Origin: Anaerohalosphaeraceae bacterium
GTDB taxonomy: Bacteria; Planctomycetota; Phycisphaerae; Sedimentisphaerales; Anaerohalosphaeraceae
Reading direction: 5' to 3'
DNA: 32,932 nucleotides
Assembly: GCA_037479115.1 (NCBI GenBank)
Contig: JBBFLK010000028.1
Location: 1 to 32,932, forward strand
The position numbers were made by a program, and so were the translations under genes. How positions within the stretch are numbered: the stretch's first letter is position 1; every line of letters starts with the position of its first letter. The notes under the pieces are model-generated. The model was not told where the DNA came from and made no database searches. It saw only the letters and a program-made list of their open reading frames with translations. This document shows, one piece after another, positions 6,416 to 14,489 of the stretch.

Positions 6416-8522
6416 CCTGTTTGATGGGGCGGAAACGGCCCTGAGTTTTCCGGTTTTGCCGGGCGGCTTCTATGGCTTGTTCATAAAGGATCTGTTGGGC
6501 CCGAATGGGCTTGCCTTTGGTGTCTTTGAGTTTGTAGGAACCGTCGGGCAGAAGCTGCCAGGATTGACAGTTGTCTTCCATATACAGTTCGAGCATTTGA
6601 ATGAGCCGTTTTTGGGGACCGGGGGCTGTAATCGGGAACAGCAGTTCCAGCCGTTTGTCCAGGTTTCGGCCCATCCAGTCGGCGCTGGCCAGATAAACCT
6701 CCGGGCGTCCGCCGTTGTCGAAGTACAGGATGCGGGCGTGTTCGAGAAAACGGTCCACGATGGAAACGACCTCGATGTTTTCGGACAGCCCTTTTACACC
6801 GGGCCGAAGGCAGCAGATTCCGCGGATATTCAGGCGGATTTTCACACCTGCCTGGGAAGCCCGATAAAGCGCCTGGCACATCTGCTTGTCTTCGAGTGCG
6901 TTGAGTTTGGCCATAATCAGCCCCGGGCGGTCCGGCGTGGAAAGCTGAATTTCCCGCTCAATCAGTTCGAGAAGCCGTTTTCGCATGGCCGTCGGGGCGA
7001 TGACCAGTTTTGACCAGCCGACGGATTCGGACAGCCCCGTCAGGAGGTTGAAAAACGATGCGGTATCGCGAGCCAGGTCGGGGTCTGCGCTGATCAGGCC
7101 GATATCCGAATAAAGCCGGGCGGTTTTGTCGTTGTAATTGCCCGTTGACAGATGGACATACCGCTGGATGCGGCCCTGTTCCCGACGCACAATCAGCAGG
7201 GCCTTGGCATGGGTTTTCAATCCCATGACCCCGTAAATGACGATGCAGCCGGCATCTTCCAGACGGCGTGCCCATTGAATGTTTCGCTGCTCGTCAAACC
7301 TTGCCTTCAGCTCCACGAGCACGGTGACCTCTTTGCCGTTTTCGGCGGCTTTTTCGAGGGCCCGGATAATCGGAGAGTCGCCGCTGGTTCGGTACAGCGT
7401 CTGTTTGACCGCCAGCACCTGCGGGTCTTCAGCGGCTTCTTTGAGAAGGCGGACTACCGGGTCAAAGCTTTCGTACGGGTGCACCAGCAGAACATCATGG
7501 TCGCGGATGGTTTCCCACAAATCCTCATCTTCAGGCAAATCGGCCGGCGGCTGGGGCGGCCAGTCTGCAAGTTTGAGCCGTTCAAAACCCGGACGTTCGG
7601 CGATTTCCCACAGGCTGCGGGCGCCCAGCAGGGCATCGGTTTCATAGATGTCCGCCGGCTGAAGGTCCAGGTGTTCCTGAAGCCAGCGGAGCAGTTCCGG
7701 TGCGGGGTTGGAGGAAATCTGCAGCCGTACGGCTGCCCGCCGGAGCCGTTCACGCACCGCTTCTTCCATCGTTTCCAGCAGGTCGCCGGCTTCGTCCGTC
7801 TGAATCGGCACATCGGCATCTCGTGTAATCCGAAAACATCCAACGGAGCGAATGGTTCTGTTCGGGCACAGCATCCCGGCGAATTCAATAATCAATTCTT
7901 CCAGCGGAATCAGTGTGGTAGGTCCGGAAGAGGGGATGGCCGGAAAACGCTTGAAGATGTCCGGCACCGGAACAGCCAGAATGGACGGCGGCTGGTCTTT
8001 TTCCTGTGGCTCCAGGACCATCGCAACAAAAATCTGCAGGGCACTCAGCAGGGGCGGCGGGTCCAGTTCTGTCAGAGAGATGGGGGTTAATACCGGAAAG
8101 ATTTCGGATTCAAAATAAGTCTTGAGGGCCGATTTCTGTTCGAGAGTCAGTTCCTTGCGGCGAAGGAGAATCAATCCGTTTTCCCGCAGCTCCGCAAAAA
8201 CCTGATGCATTGTTCGGGCATGCTCGGCCACCATCTGATGGCAGCGGATGCTGATTTCTTCTAATTGCTCGGCGGGGGTTCTTCCGCTGGGGTCTTTTTT
8301 TCGGATGTCCGAAGCGGCCTGCTGGCGAAGACCGGCCACCCGAACCATAAAAAATTCATCCAGATTGGAGGCAAAAATCGCCAGGAATTTGACGCGCTCC
8401 AGCAGAGGCAGCTTGGGATTCTGGGCCTGCTGAAGCACGCGTCGATTGAATTCAAGCCAGCTGAGTTCTCGATTGAAAAACGAGTCCGGGCGGTTGAGTT
8501 TTTCTTCAGATTTCTTTCCCAT
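6402..8522 (-). CDS. ppk1: Polyphosphate kinase 1
   Basis: PPK1 reversibly transfers the terminal phosphate of ATP to a growing inorganic polyphosphate chain. The protein has 706 residues, full family length. The N-domain opens with FFNRELSWLEFNRRVLQQA, a nearly invariant family motif. The two catalytic-domain histidines are both present: H438 in LKTHAK, the autophosphorylated residue equivalent to E. coli H435, and H595 in FLEHAR, equivalent to H592. The HLSTGNYND segment also fits. The gene is the last of a four-gene minus-strand unit and starts 8 bases after the Ppx stop codon, with AGGTG as ribosome-binding site. The 3' end overlaps a bidirectional terminator. Confidence 0.96.
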   Translation of the reverse strand: MGKKSEEKLNRPDSFFNRELSWLEFNRRVLQQAQNPKLPLLERVKFLAIFASNLDEFFMVRVAGLRQQAASDIRKKDPSGRTPAEQLEEISIRCHQMVAEHARTMHQVFAELRENGLILLRRKELTLEQKSALKTYFESEIFPVLTPISLTELDPPPLLSALQIFVAMVLEPQEKDQPPSILAVPVPDIFKRFPAIPSSGPTTLIPLEELIIEFAGMLCPNRTIRSVGCFRITRDADVPIQTDEAGDLLETMEEAVRERLRRAAVRLQISSNPAPELLRWLQEHLDLQPADIYETDALLGARSLWEIAERPGFERLKLADWPPQPPADLPEDEDLWETIRDHDVLLVHPYESFDPVVRLLKEAAEDPQVLAVKQTLYRTSGDSPIIRALEKAAENGKEVTVLVELKARFDEQRNIQWARRLEDAGCIVIYGVMGLKTHAKALLIVRREQGRIQRYVHLSTGNYNDKTARLYSDIGLISADPDLARDTASFFNLLTGLSESVGWSKLVIAPTAMRKRLLELIEREIQLSTPDRPGLIMAKLNALEDKQMCQALYRASQAGVKIRLNIRGICCLRPGVKGLSENIEVVSIVDRFLEHARILYFDNGGRPEVYLASADWMGRNLDKRLELLFPITAPGPQKRLIQMLELYMEDNCQSWQLLPDGSYKLKDTKGKPIRAQQILYEQAIEAARQNRKTQGRFRPIKQEKEA

Positions 8523-8530
8523 GGATGCAC

Positions 8531-10117
8531 CTATGTGCTGCTGAGCCAGCGAATTTTCAGACCATAGACGTCTTCAAAGAAGTCGGTTCCCAGTCCGATC
8601 GAGGGGGTTTTCAGGGATTGTTCGGAAAGGCCGGGAACCTCAATCGTCAGGCTGTCCTCCTGCAGAGTCAGACGCATTTGCTCAATCTGCCGCATTTCTT
8701 CAAGATCCATAGCTTTTGCCAGACGCAGCAGGGGGGCCAGTTTGTTGACGGCCAGGCGGTTTTCACGGGACAGATTCAGAAACTCCGTATGCGTCGGTTT
8801 GGGGGTGCCCCGCCGATGGTAGCGGGCAGTATGGGCGACAATCTGCACCTCTTCACGGCTTAATCCGAAAATTTCCGAATTGAGAATCAGATAAAGCGTA
8901 TGTTTGTGATAGGCACGGGCCGAGACGAACATCCCGATTTCGTGGAGCAAGGCGGCGATTTCGAGAAGAAGGCGATGTCTGTCCGTAAGGCCGTGTTCAG
9001 ATTTCAGGGCATCGAAGAGCCGAACGGCGCAGGCCGCCGTCCGCTGAGCATGGTCCAGATTGACCTTATATTTTTCCGCCAGCGAAAGAGCGGACTGGAT
9101 TGCTTCCTGCCGAAAGGCCTGTTCCTGGCGTCCGCTGCTTCGTCGGGACAATTCAATCAGCAGGCCGTCCCGCATGGAAACGGACGAGACGAGCCATTCT
9201 TTGGCGGATGTGGCCTCCAGAAGCTCCTGGTAAATCAGCAGGGCCGGCACGAGGGTTTCCGCCTCTGTATAGGGCAGGTCGTACTGCCGAGCCAGCTGTT
9301 CAGGCGAAAAGCTCTTCAGTTTTTCCAGCAGACGTTTGAATTTGGAACGGGACACTTTCCGGAAAAAAGGATTGGGCAGGGGGGTCCCGATTTGGTCGGC
9401 TGCAAAACGGGCGTCGGCTCCGAGGGCCAGAAAGGTCTTGACGGACCGGAGCGGCATCAGGGATTCGAGCGGAGAGAGGATGGACTCGATTTCCCGTCGG
9501 ATAAACTCAGAGGTCTGCATCCAGCTGCCGCCGGCCGGTTCGAGAATTTCCTGAAGCCGTATCGAGCCAAGTCCCAGCCCCTGGGACGCGGTAATCTGCC
9601 CATTTTTGAGAAAAGTGAGCATGGTGCTTCCGCCGCCGACTTCGGTAATCAGGGTCTGCTGTCCCATCAGAGACAGGTCATTTTTGAGGGCTTCCTGTAC
9701 AGCCAGAACGGTCAGACGTCCCTGTTCCGTGGGGTCTAAAATATCCACTTCCAGACCGGTGCTCAGCAGGACCCGGTCCACAAAGACATCGGCGTTGCGG
9801 GCCTCCCGCAGGGCGCTGGTGGCGGCGGTCCAGATGCGCCGGGCGCCGTAAAAATCAATTCGCCGCTTAAATTCCCGCAAAATGCTGATGGCGGCCCGAA
9901 TGGTATCCCGTTCGAGATGTCCGTGCCGAAAGGCATCGTGTCCGAGATTCACAGCCCGCTGGAGCCGCTCGAGGACTTCGACGCGTCCGTCCGACAAAAC
10001 CTGGCCGATAGACATTCGAATGGAGTTTGTCCCGATATCGATTGCCGCCAGAATCGATGCATCCGGAGTTGAAATCGGTTTGCCGTCTTGTTCGGTCATA
10101 GCAATGGCAGTATCCAT
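8531..10117 (-). CDS. ppx: Ppx/GppA family phosphatase (exopolyphosphatase)
   Basis: This 528-residue protein of the ASKHA phosphatase family hydrolyses terminal phosphates of polyphosphate or guanosine pentaphosphate. The N-terminal half has the phosphate-binding loop AAIDIGTNSIRM, the TSALREARN and DPTEQGRL segments holding the catalytic acids, and EVGGGSTML, with Glu where many members have Asp. The C-terminal part (about 330-450) is an HD-like domain in which the diagnostic pair is HE (LLHEIG), as in E. coli Ppx. Context with polyphosphate kinase and CHAD genes favours exopolyphosphatase over GppA. The start is uncertain: ATG at 10117 or 10099, neither with a strong Shine-Dalgarno. It follows the HD gene after 27 bases. 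Confidence 0.9.
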   Translation of the reverse strand: MDTAIAMTEQDGKPISTPDASILAAIDIGTNSIRMSIGQVLSDGRVEVLERLQRAVNLGHDAFRHGHLERDTIRAAISILREFKRRIDFYGARRIWTAATSALREARNADVFVDRVLLSTGLEVDILDPTEQGRLTVLAVQEALKNDLSLMGQQTLITEVGGGSTMLTFLKNGQITASQGLGLGSIRLQEILEPAGGSWMQTSEFIRREIESILSPLESLMPLRSVKTFLALGADARFAADQIGTPLPNPFFRKVSRSKFKRLLEKLKSFSPEQLARQYDLPYTEAETLVPALLIYQELLEATSAKEWLVSSVSMRDGLLIELSRRSSGRQEQAFRQEAIQSALSLAEKYKVNLDHAQRTAACAVRLFDALKSEHGLTDRHRLLLEIAALLHEIGMFVSARAYHKHTLYLILNSEIFGLSREEVQIVAHTARYHRRGTPKPTHTEFLNLSRENRLAVNKLAPLLRLAKAMDLEEMRQIEQMRLTLQEDSLTIEVPGLSEQSLKTPSIGLGTDFFEDVYGLKIRWLSST

Positions 10118-10144
10118 CTTTTTTTTGCTGCCGTCAATCCCAAA

Positions 10145-10744
10145 TCATCGGGGTGCTTCACAGACAATCTTCACCGGCTGAGCCAGTATCTGGGCCAGTA
10201 GGTCAGATTTTTTTTGTGCAGCCTGCATTTCTTCAGACGCATCCTGGCGGCTTCGGCAGGAAAGAATCAGCAGCTGGCTGTTCCGGAGGGCCTGGATGTC
10301 CTGAATGCAGCTTTGATGACTGCTGTCCAGTCCGTCGGCAATCCGCAGGAGGGCGGCCAGGGCGGCGATGCGTTTCTGTTCGTCTGGACGCAGGTTGCTG
10401 TACACCGGATGGTCGTTTTTCGGCAGGGATTTTCGATGGTAGCGGGCGGTCAGAGCAATCCGGGTGCGTTCCTCCGGCGTCAGCGGCAGGGTGGCATCTT
10501 CCAGAATCATTCTCATCGATTGTTTGTGATGTCCCTGCTGCCCTGTACACCAGCCGATGTCGTGCAGGATTGCCGCACATTGGAGTATAAAGCGGTCCGA
10601 CTCATCGAGTTTTAAGGTCTCTGCAAACAGGTCAAAAAGTTTCATGGAAAGCCGATGCACCTGCTGACGGTGCTCTCTTTCAGCACCGCAGCGGTCTGCG
10701 AAGGATTCCGCCTGTGCAATGATTTCAAGCCGGGGATTGTCCAT
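10145..10744 (-). CDS. Stand-alone HD-domain protein related to the Ppx C-terminal domain
   Basis: This 199-residue cytoplasmic protein is almost entirely one HD phosphohydrolase domain: H30, the HD pair at 61-62 (AAILHDIGW), H72/H73 and H103 in ARYHRK. Its layout from residue 50 on closely follows the C-terminal domain of the neighbouring Ppx: both share the LLHxIG/ILHDIG, HxH/HHK and ARYHR segments, then ALLRIADGLD versus PLLRLAKAMD. Unlike Ppx it keeps a true His-Asp pair, so it may be a metal-dependent phosphohydrolase. The frame is open upstream to 11005, but that part overlaps the CHAD gene and looks non-coding; ATG at 10744 is preferred, overlapping the CHAD 3' end by 20 bases. No clear ribosome-binding site, consistent with translational coupling. 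Confidence 0.78.
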   Translation of the reverse strand: MDNPRLEIIAQAESFADRCGAEREHRQQVHRLSMKLFDLFAETLKLDESDRFILQCAAILHDIGWCTGQQGHHKQSMRMILEDATLPLTPEERTRIALTARYHRKSLPKNDHPVYSNLRPDEQKRIAALAALLRIADGLDSSHQSCIQDIQALRNSQLLILSCRSRQDASEEMQAAQKKSDLLAQILAQPVKIVCEAPR

Positions 10745-11726
10745 ACGTTTGCTGGAGAGGGATTGCATTCGAAGAAGCGGCAGCTTCCGCCAGTTGGTCC
10801 CAGAATCTGTCTTTTTCCAGTTTTCGACAGTAGGCGGAAGCCTCTCGGTACAGGACCTGCCATTGCTGTTTTCGGTTCCGGCGCAGGAACTCAATCCCGG
10901 GCTCAAGTCTTTTAAAAGGACGGGCGTGCCCGAAGTACTCCTGGGTGCGTTTTTCTTCGTCTGTAGAAAATTGTTCGATTTGTTCCAGCCATACGGCGCA
11001 GTCATTTAAATCGCCCAGAAGGGTCTGCATTTTCTTGAGCGGCTGAATCCATCGCCCGCCCTCCTCTTGGAAAACAGGCTGAAGAATCTCGAGGGTATAA
11101 CGGAGCCGCTTGACGGCAATCCGCAGCCGGTGATGCCCCTGGATGTTTTCTTTTTCCTGCAGGCAGGGAAGAAGGGCGAGCGTGCGCTCCATTGCTTCCC
11201 GCACAGCGGTCTTGGCCAGGTCCGCCGCAGACGGCAGCCCGGATGCTGGAGCCGGCCCCTGCATCTGCTTGAGCCGTTCCGTTTCGGCGAAAATTTCCGA
11301 CAAAATATTTTCTCGACGGAAACGGTCAATGCTTTTCAGAAGACGTTTTTGGAATCGCTGCCGCTGCTGTCGAAGACGAAGCAGCAGCCGTTTCAGGCCG
11401 GGCAGTACATCCTTTTTTGACGGGGGGATTTGGGGTAAAAAGTCATTCAGAAACTGGATCTGCACGTCGAGGTCGCGTGCCTTTTGAAAACCCTTTAGGA
11501 GTCGTTTGCTTTCTTTTCGCCAGCGTCGGAGGAGTTTTTTGTCCAGACAGACGGCAAAAAGACGCAGCGCCGTGCGGAGCCGCCGGCAGGCAACTCGGAC
11601 CTGATGGACCGGTTCGATGTCCTCGGCCTGCAGAGTCCCTTCCAAATTCTTGGCGATTGCCTCTGCATACCGGCAGAGAGTCTGCCCGGCCAGTTCATAT
11701 ATCGATTGATTGATTTGCTGTTCCAT
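10725..11726 (-). CDS. CHAD domain protein
   Basis: CHAD is an all-helical domain with conserved His and basic residues that binds inorganic polyphosphate and is often encoded with polyphosphate enzymes. This 333-residue protein carries two CHAD helical repeats. The first has VHQVRVACRRLRTALRLF (H41, R44, R48, R49, R51). The second has HHRLRIAVKRLRYTLEIL at about 204-221. It is extremely rich in Arg, Lys and Gln, as expected for a polyanion binder. It is the first gene of the unit ahead of HD, ppx and ppk1. The ATG at 11726 is chosen; a TTG one codon upstream would also be in frame. No Shine-Dalgarno is visible and a promoter ends about 9 bases before the start. Confidence 0.88.
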   Translation of the reverse strand: MEQQINQSIYELAGQTLCRYAEAIAKNLEGTLQAEDIEPVHQVRVACRRLRTALRLFAVCLDKKLLRRWRKESKRLLKGFQKARDLDVQIQFLNDFLPQIPPSKKDVLPGLKRLLLRLRQQRQRFQKRLLKSIDRFRRENILSEIFAETERLKQMQGPAPASGLPSAADLAKTAVREAMERTLALLPCLQEKENIQGHHRLRIAVKRLRYTLEILQPVFQEEGGRWIQPLKKMQTLLGDLNDCAVWLEQIEQFSTDEEKRTQEYFGHARPFKRLEPGIEFLRRNRKQQWQVLYREASAYCRKLEKDRFWDQLAEAAASSNAIPLQQTYGQSPA

Positions 11727-11734
11727 CAAGGTTT

Positions 11735-11763
11735 ATTGTAGCCGATCGACCGGAGGAGAGCAA
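11735..11763 (-). promoter_or_regulatory. Promoter of the polyphosphate operon, possibly giving a leaderless mRNA
   Basis: On the minus strand TTGCTC (11763-11758) and TACAAT (11740-11735) are 17 bases apart. The -10 matches consensus at 5 of 6 positions, the -35 only at TTG. Transcription would begin near 11728, two bases before the ATG at 11726. This agrees with the absence of a ribosome-binding site for the CHAD gene. Confidence 0.4.
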
Positions 11764-11786
11764 GAAAGGCGGATGGTTAGAAATCA

Positions 11787-11822
11787 ATAAAAAAAGGATT
11801 CAGAGAATTCTCTGAATCCTTT
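11787..11822 (-). terminator. Rho-independent terminator of the second PEP-CTERM gene
   Basis: A perfect 13-bp stem pairs 11793-11805 with 11810-11822 around AATT. On the minus strand it is followed by a run of T (TTTTTTATTG). It lies 34 bases beyond the stop codon at 11857 and isolates this gene from the polyphosphate operon downstream. Confidence 0.88.
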
Positions 11823-11856
11823 GGAAACGTACAGTCAGAGGAAAAAGACAACGGTC

Positions 11857-12321
11857 TTATTTTCTGCGAATCAGAGCCAGTCCGCCCAGACCCAGCAGAG
11901 CCATTGTTGCCGGTTCCGGAACAGGAGTCGGTGAAACACACAGCGTAAAGAACGACAGCATATTGGGGTTGTTTGTGTACACGGTGAAACTGGCGCTCTG
12001 GCCCTGGCCGATAGGATTGCCGTAGAAGTAGAAATCAACAGTGCTCGGCGTTACAATCCAGCTGGCTCCGGGAATATTTGTTGTGGTTCCCTCTTCGGAG
12101 AAGAACGCACCGGCGCCGACGATTTGGAAGTGGAAATCACCCCACGGCTGACAACCCGTATTTGTGACATTCAGTGTAATCAGTCCTTTCCAGGGGTCCG
12201 CCTCATTGTGAATTAAATCTTTTTGCTGTCCTAATGAGAGATTTTCTTCAAATAACTCAAAGTGTGCCGAAGCGAAGGAAGCCATTGCAAGAAGTGCCGC
12301 CAGAAGAATTGTCTTTTTCAT
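11857..12321 (-). CDS. Secreted PEP-CTERM protein, function unknown
   Basis: This 154-residue protein has a clear signal peptide (MKKTILLAALLAMASFASA, cleavage after ASA). Its C-terminal PEP-CTERM tail is of the planctomycete type: VPEPATMALLGLGGLALIRRK, with a Gly/Leu-rich helix and RRK end. The mature region of about 105 residues looks like a single beta-sandwich, with stretches such as LITLNVTNTG and ASFTVYTNNP. No catalytic motif is visible. GGAGG five bases before the ATG gives a strong start. The gene stands alone, with its own promoter and a perfect terminator hairpin. Tethered surface or matrix protein is the best guess. Confidence 0.88.
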   Translation of the reverse strand: MKKTILLAALLAMASFASAHFELFEENLSLGQQKDLIHNEADPWKGLITLNVTNTGCQPWGDFHFQIVGAGAFFSEEGTTTNIPGASWIVTPSTVDFYFYGNPIGQGQSASFTVYTNNPNMLSFFTLCVSPTPVPEPATMALLGLGGLALIRRK

Positions 12322-12367
12322 CCTAACCTCCCGTCCATTCTCATAATCCTCTTCCGTTTTTCAGGCA

Positions 12368-12384
12368 GGCAAATTTAATTTGCC
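12368..12384 (-). promoter_or_regulatory. Hairpin in the 5' leader of the second PEP-CTERM gene
   Basis: GGCAAAT at 12368-12374 pairs with ATTTGCC at 12378-12384 around TTA. It lies inside the predicted leader, about 47 bases upstream of the start codon. A second small inverted repeat, CCGTA/TACGG at 12389-12402, sits at the predicted transcript start. A post-transcriptional role is possible but unproven. Confidence 0.35.
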
Positions 12385-12406
12385 TCCTCCGTACAACTAC
12401 GGAATT

Positions 12407-12435
12407 ACTTTATCGGAACGCGTCTTCTTTGTCAA
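12407..12435 (-). promoter_or_regulatory. Sigma70-like promoter of the second PEP-CTERM gene
   Basis: On the minus strand a perfect TTGACA (12435-12430) is followed after 17 bases by TAAAGT (12412-12407). Transcription would start near 12400, giving a leader of about 79 bases before the ATG at 12321. Confidence 0.55.
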
Positions 12436-12637
12436 GAGAAAAAAAGACTTTTTCTGTATATTAACTTTTCTCTATATCGAGATTTCTTATGCATATAAAC
12501 AAAACAAGGCATACAGTATCCATATATTGGAGATTTTTCTTGTTTTTCTTACAAGAAAAAAGCAAAGAATTTTCTCCGATAATTTTATATACTGAAACTC
12601 CCGAAATACTACATAGATATGGACTTTAAGGAATAAG
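12436..12637. other. AT-rich intergenic region upstream of fhs
   Basis: With the PEP-CTERM promoter and leader to its left, this forms a 316-base gene-free stretch. It is much richer in A and T than the surrounding genes. It contains a perfect 10-bp inverted repeat, TTTTTCTTGT at 12534-12543 with ACAAGAAAAA at 12551-12560, and a possible -10 element TATACT at 12588-12593 for fhs without a clear -35. TAAGGA at 12627-12632 is the fhs ribosome-binding site. No tetrahydrofolate riboswitch was recognised. Confidence 0.5.
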
Positions 12638-14407
12638 ATGATGAGCACGCTGGACCCGCGAGTGATGCCCGACTGGCAGATTGCCGAAGCCGCCGAAGAA
12701 AATATGAAACCCCTTTACCAGCTGGCCCGGGATTTGGGGCTGGCCTACGGCGAATTGCTTCCGATGGGGGAAAAACTGGCTAAACTGGATTATAAAAAGA
12801 TTCTTGAGCGGCTTCGTTTTGCCCCGAATGCCCGCTACATCGACGTGACGGCCATTACCCCAACCCCCTTAGGCGAAGGAAAGACCACGACTACTATCGG
12901 TCTCGTGCAGGGGCTTGGCAAACTGGGCAAACGTGTGGTCGGCACGATTCGCCAGCCCAGCGGCGGCCCGACGTTCAATATCAAGGGTACGGCGGCTGGC
13001 GGTGGGCTTTCCCAGTGCATTCCGCTGGTTCCGTTTTCTTTCCGGCTGACCGGCGATATCGAATGTGTCACAAATGCCCACAATTTAGCAATGGTTGCTT
13101 TGACGGCCCGGATGCAGCATGAGCGCAATTACGATGACGAACGGCTGGCCAAAATCGGTCTTCGCCGGCTCAATATCGACCCGGAGAATGTGCAGTGGAA
13201 GTGGGCGATTGATTTCTGCGCGCAGGCCCTGCGGAACATCACCATCGGAAAAGGCGGCAAAATGGATGGAGTACAGATGGAATCCGGCTTCCAAATCTCC
13301 GTCTCCAGCGAGGTGATGGCCATTCTGGCGGTGGCCAAAGGGCTTGCTGATATGCGTCAGCGAATGAGTAAAATTGTGATGGCCTATGACAAAGACGGCA
13401 ACCCTATCACAACCGCCGACCTGGAGGTGGACGGGGCGATGACGGCCTGGATGGTGGAGGCCCTTAACCCCAACCTGCTGCAGACCATTGAAGGCCAGCC
13501 CATTTTGGTTCACGCCGGCCCATTTGCCAATATTGCTATCGGTCAAAGCAGCATCATCGCCGACTTGGTTGCCTGCAAGCTGGCGGATTATGTCGTCACC
13601 GAAAGCGGCTTTGGGACCGATATCGGCTACGAAAAGTTCTGGAATCTCAAATGCCGGATGTCAGGCCTGAAGCCCCATGCAGTGGTGATTGTGGCGACGG
13701 TTCGTGCCCTGAAAATGCACGGCGGCGGACCGGCCGTCAAACCCGGCGCCCCGCTCAGTATCGAATATACGCGAGAACACCTCGAACTGCTCGAAAGGGG
13801 CTGCGAGAATCTGGCCGCCCATATTGAAATTGTCCGCAAGTCCGGTATCCGGCCGATTGTCTGCATCAACCGCTTCAAAACAGATACGGATGCGGAATTG
13901 AATTTTGTCCGCCGGTTTGCCGAAGACCACGGGGCTGAGGCGGCTGTTTCTGACCATTGGCTTCGCGGCGGAGAAGGGGCTCTCGAACTGGCGGAAAAGG
14001 TCGCCGCCGCCGCACAGGAGGAGCGTGATTTCGATTATTTATATCCCCTCGAGATGCCTCACAAAGAGCGAATCGAACTGATTGCGACGCAGATTTACGG
14101 CGCGGATGGAGTGGTGTTTGAAGAAAAAGCCCTTCAAAAATTGAAAAAGATTGATGAGGACCCTCTCCGCCGGCAGCTGGGGACCTGCATGGTCAAGACT
14201 CACCTCAGTTTGTCCCACGACCCGGACCTCAAAGGCCGTCCGCGCGGCTGGAAACTGCCGATTCGGGATGTGATGATTTATGAAGGCGCCGGCTACGTTG
14301 TTCCGATTGCCGGCGACATCAAACTCCTGCCCGGAACCGGTTCTGATCCTGCCTTCCGACGCATCGATGTCAATGTCAAAACCGGAAAGATTCAGGGTCT
14401 GTTTTAG
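12638..14407 (+). CDS. fhs: Formate-tetrahydrofolate ligase
   Basis: The enzyme makes 10-formyl-tetrahydrofolate from formate, ATP and tetrahydrofolate, feeding purine synthesis, Met-tRNA formylation or a reductive one-carbon pathway. The protein has 589 residues, slightly longer than the usual 555-560. The P-loop [12 protein letters not shown] is at about 74-85 (K82). Also seen are [19 protein letters not shown], the LTGDIE segment, the [13 protein letters not shown] segment and [12 protein letters not shown], all family signatures. The Cys in LSQCIPL replaces the valine usual in clostridial enzymes. TAAGGA precedes the ATG by five bases; a second ATG at 12641 is possible. No other one-carbon genes are adjacent. 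Confidence 0.96.
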   Translation: MMSTLDPRVMPDWQIAEAAEENMKPLYQLARDLGLAYGELLPMGEKLAKLDYKKILERLRFAPNARYIDVTAITPTPLGEGKTTTTIGLVQGLGKLGKRVVGTIRQPSGGPTFNIKGTAAGGGLSQCIPLVPFSFRLTGDIECVTNAHNLAMVALTARMQHERNYDDERLAKIGLRRLNIDPENVQWKWAIDFCAQALRNITIGKGGKMDGVQMESGFQISVSSEVMAILAVAKGLADMRQRMSKIVMAYDKDGNPITTADLEVDGAMTAWMVEALNPNLLQTIEGQPILVHAGPFANIAIGQSSIIADLVACKLADYVVTESGFGTDIGYEKFWNLKCRMSGLKPHAVVIVATVRALKMHGGGPAVKPGAPLSIEYTREHLELLERGCENLAAHIEIVRKSGIRPIVCINRFKTDTDAELNFVRRFAEDHGAEAAVSDHWLRGGEGALELAEKVAAAAQEERDFDYLYPLEMPHKERIELIATQIYGADGVVFEEKALQKLKKIDEDPLRRQLGTCMVKTHLSLSHDPDLKGRPRGWKLPIRDVMIYEGAGYVVPIAGDIKLLPGTGSDPAFRRIDVNVKTGKIQGLF

Positions 14408-14452
14408 TCGGCTCAGCTCCTGAATCATCCAAGTTCTTTCTGCAGGAAAAAC

Positions 14453-14480
14453 TGGACACAGCAGAGAGGGTATTTATAAT
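14453..14480 (+). promoter_or_regulatory. Promoter immediately upstream of the ArnT-like gene
   Basis: TGGACA at 14453-14458 (5 of 6 match to TTGACA) and a perfect TATAAT at 14475-14480 are separated by 16 bases. Transcription would begin near 14487, three bases before the ATG at 14490. No Shine-Dalgarno precedes that ATG at normal spacing, so the mRNA is probably leaderless. Confidence 0.55.
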
Positions 14481-14489
14481 CGTCAAGCA

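Noticed and set aside
10745-11005. N-terminal extension of the HD protein to the first in-frame ATG
   Set aside because: The extra 87 residues lie wholly within the CHAD gene, have no domain character, and the HD fold is complete from 10744.
12436-12637. Tetrahydrofolate or other known riboswitch ahead of fhs
   Set aside because: No conserved aptamer sequence was found; only a simple AT-rich inverted repeat is present.
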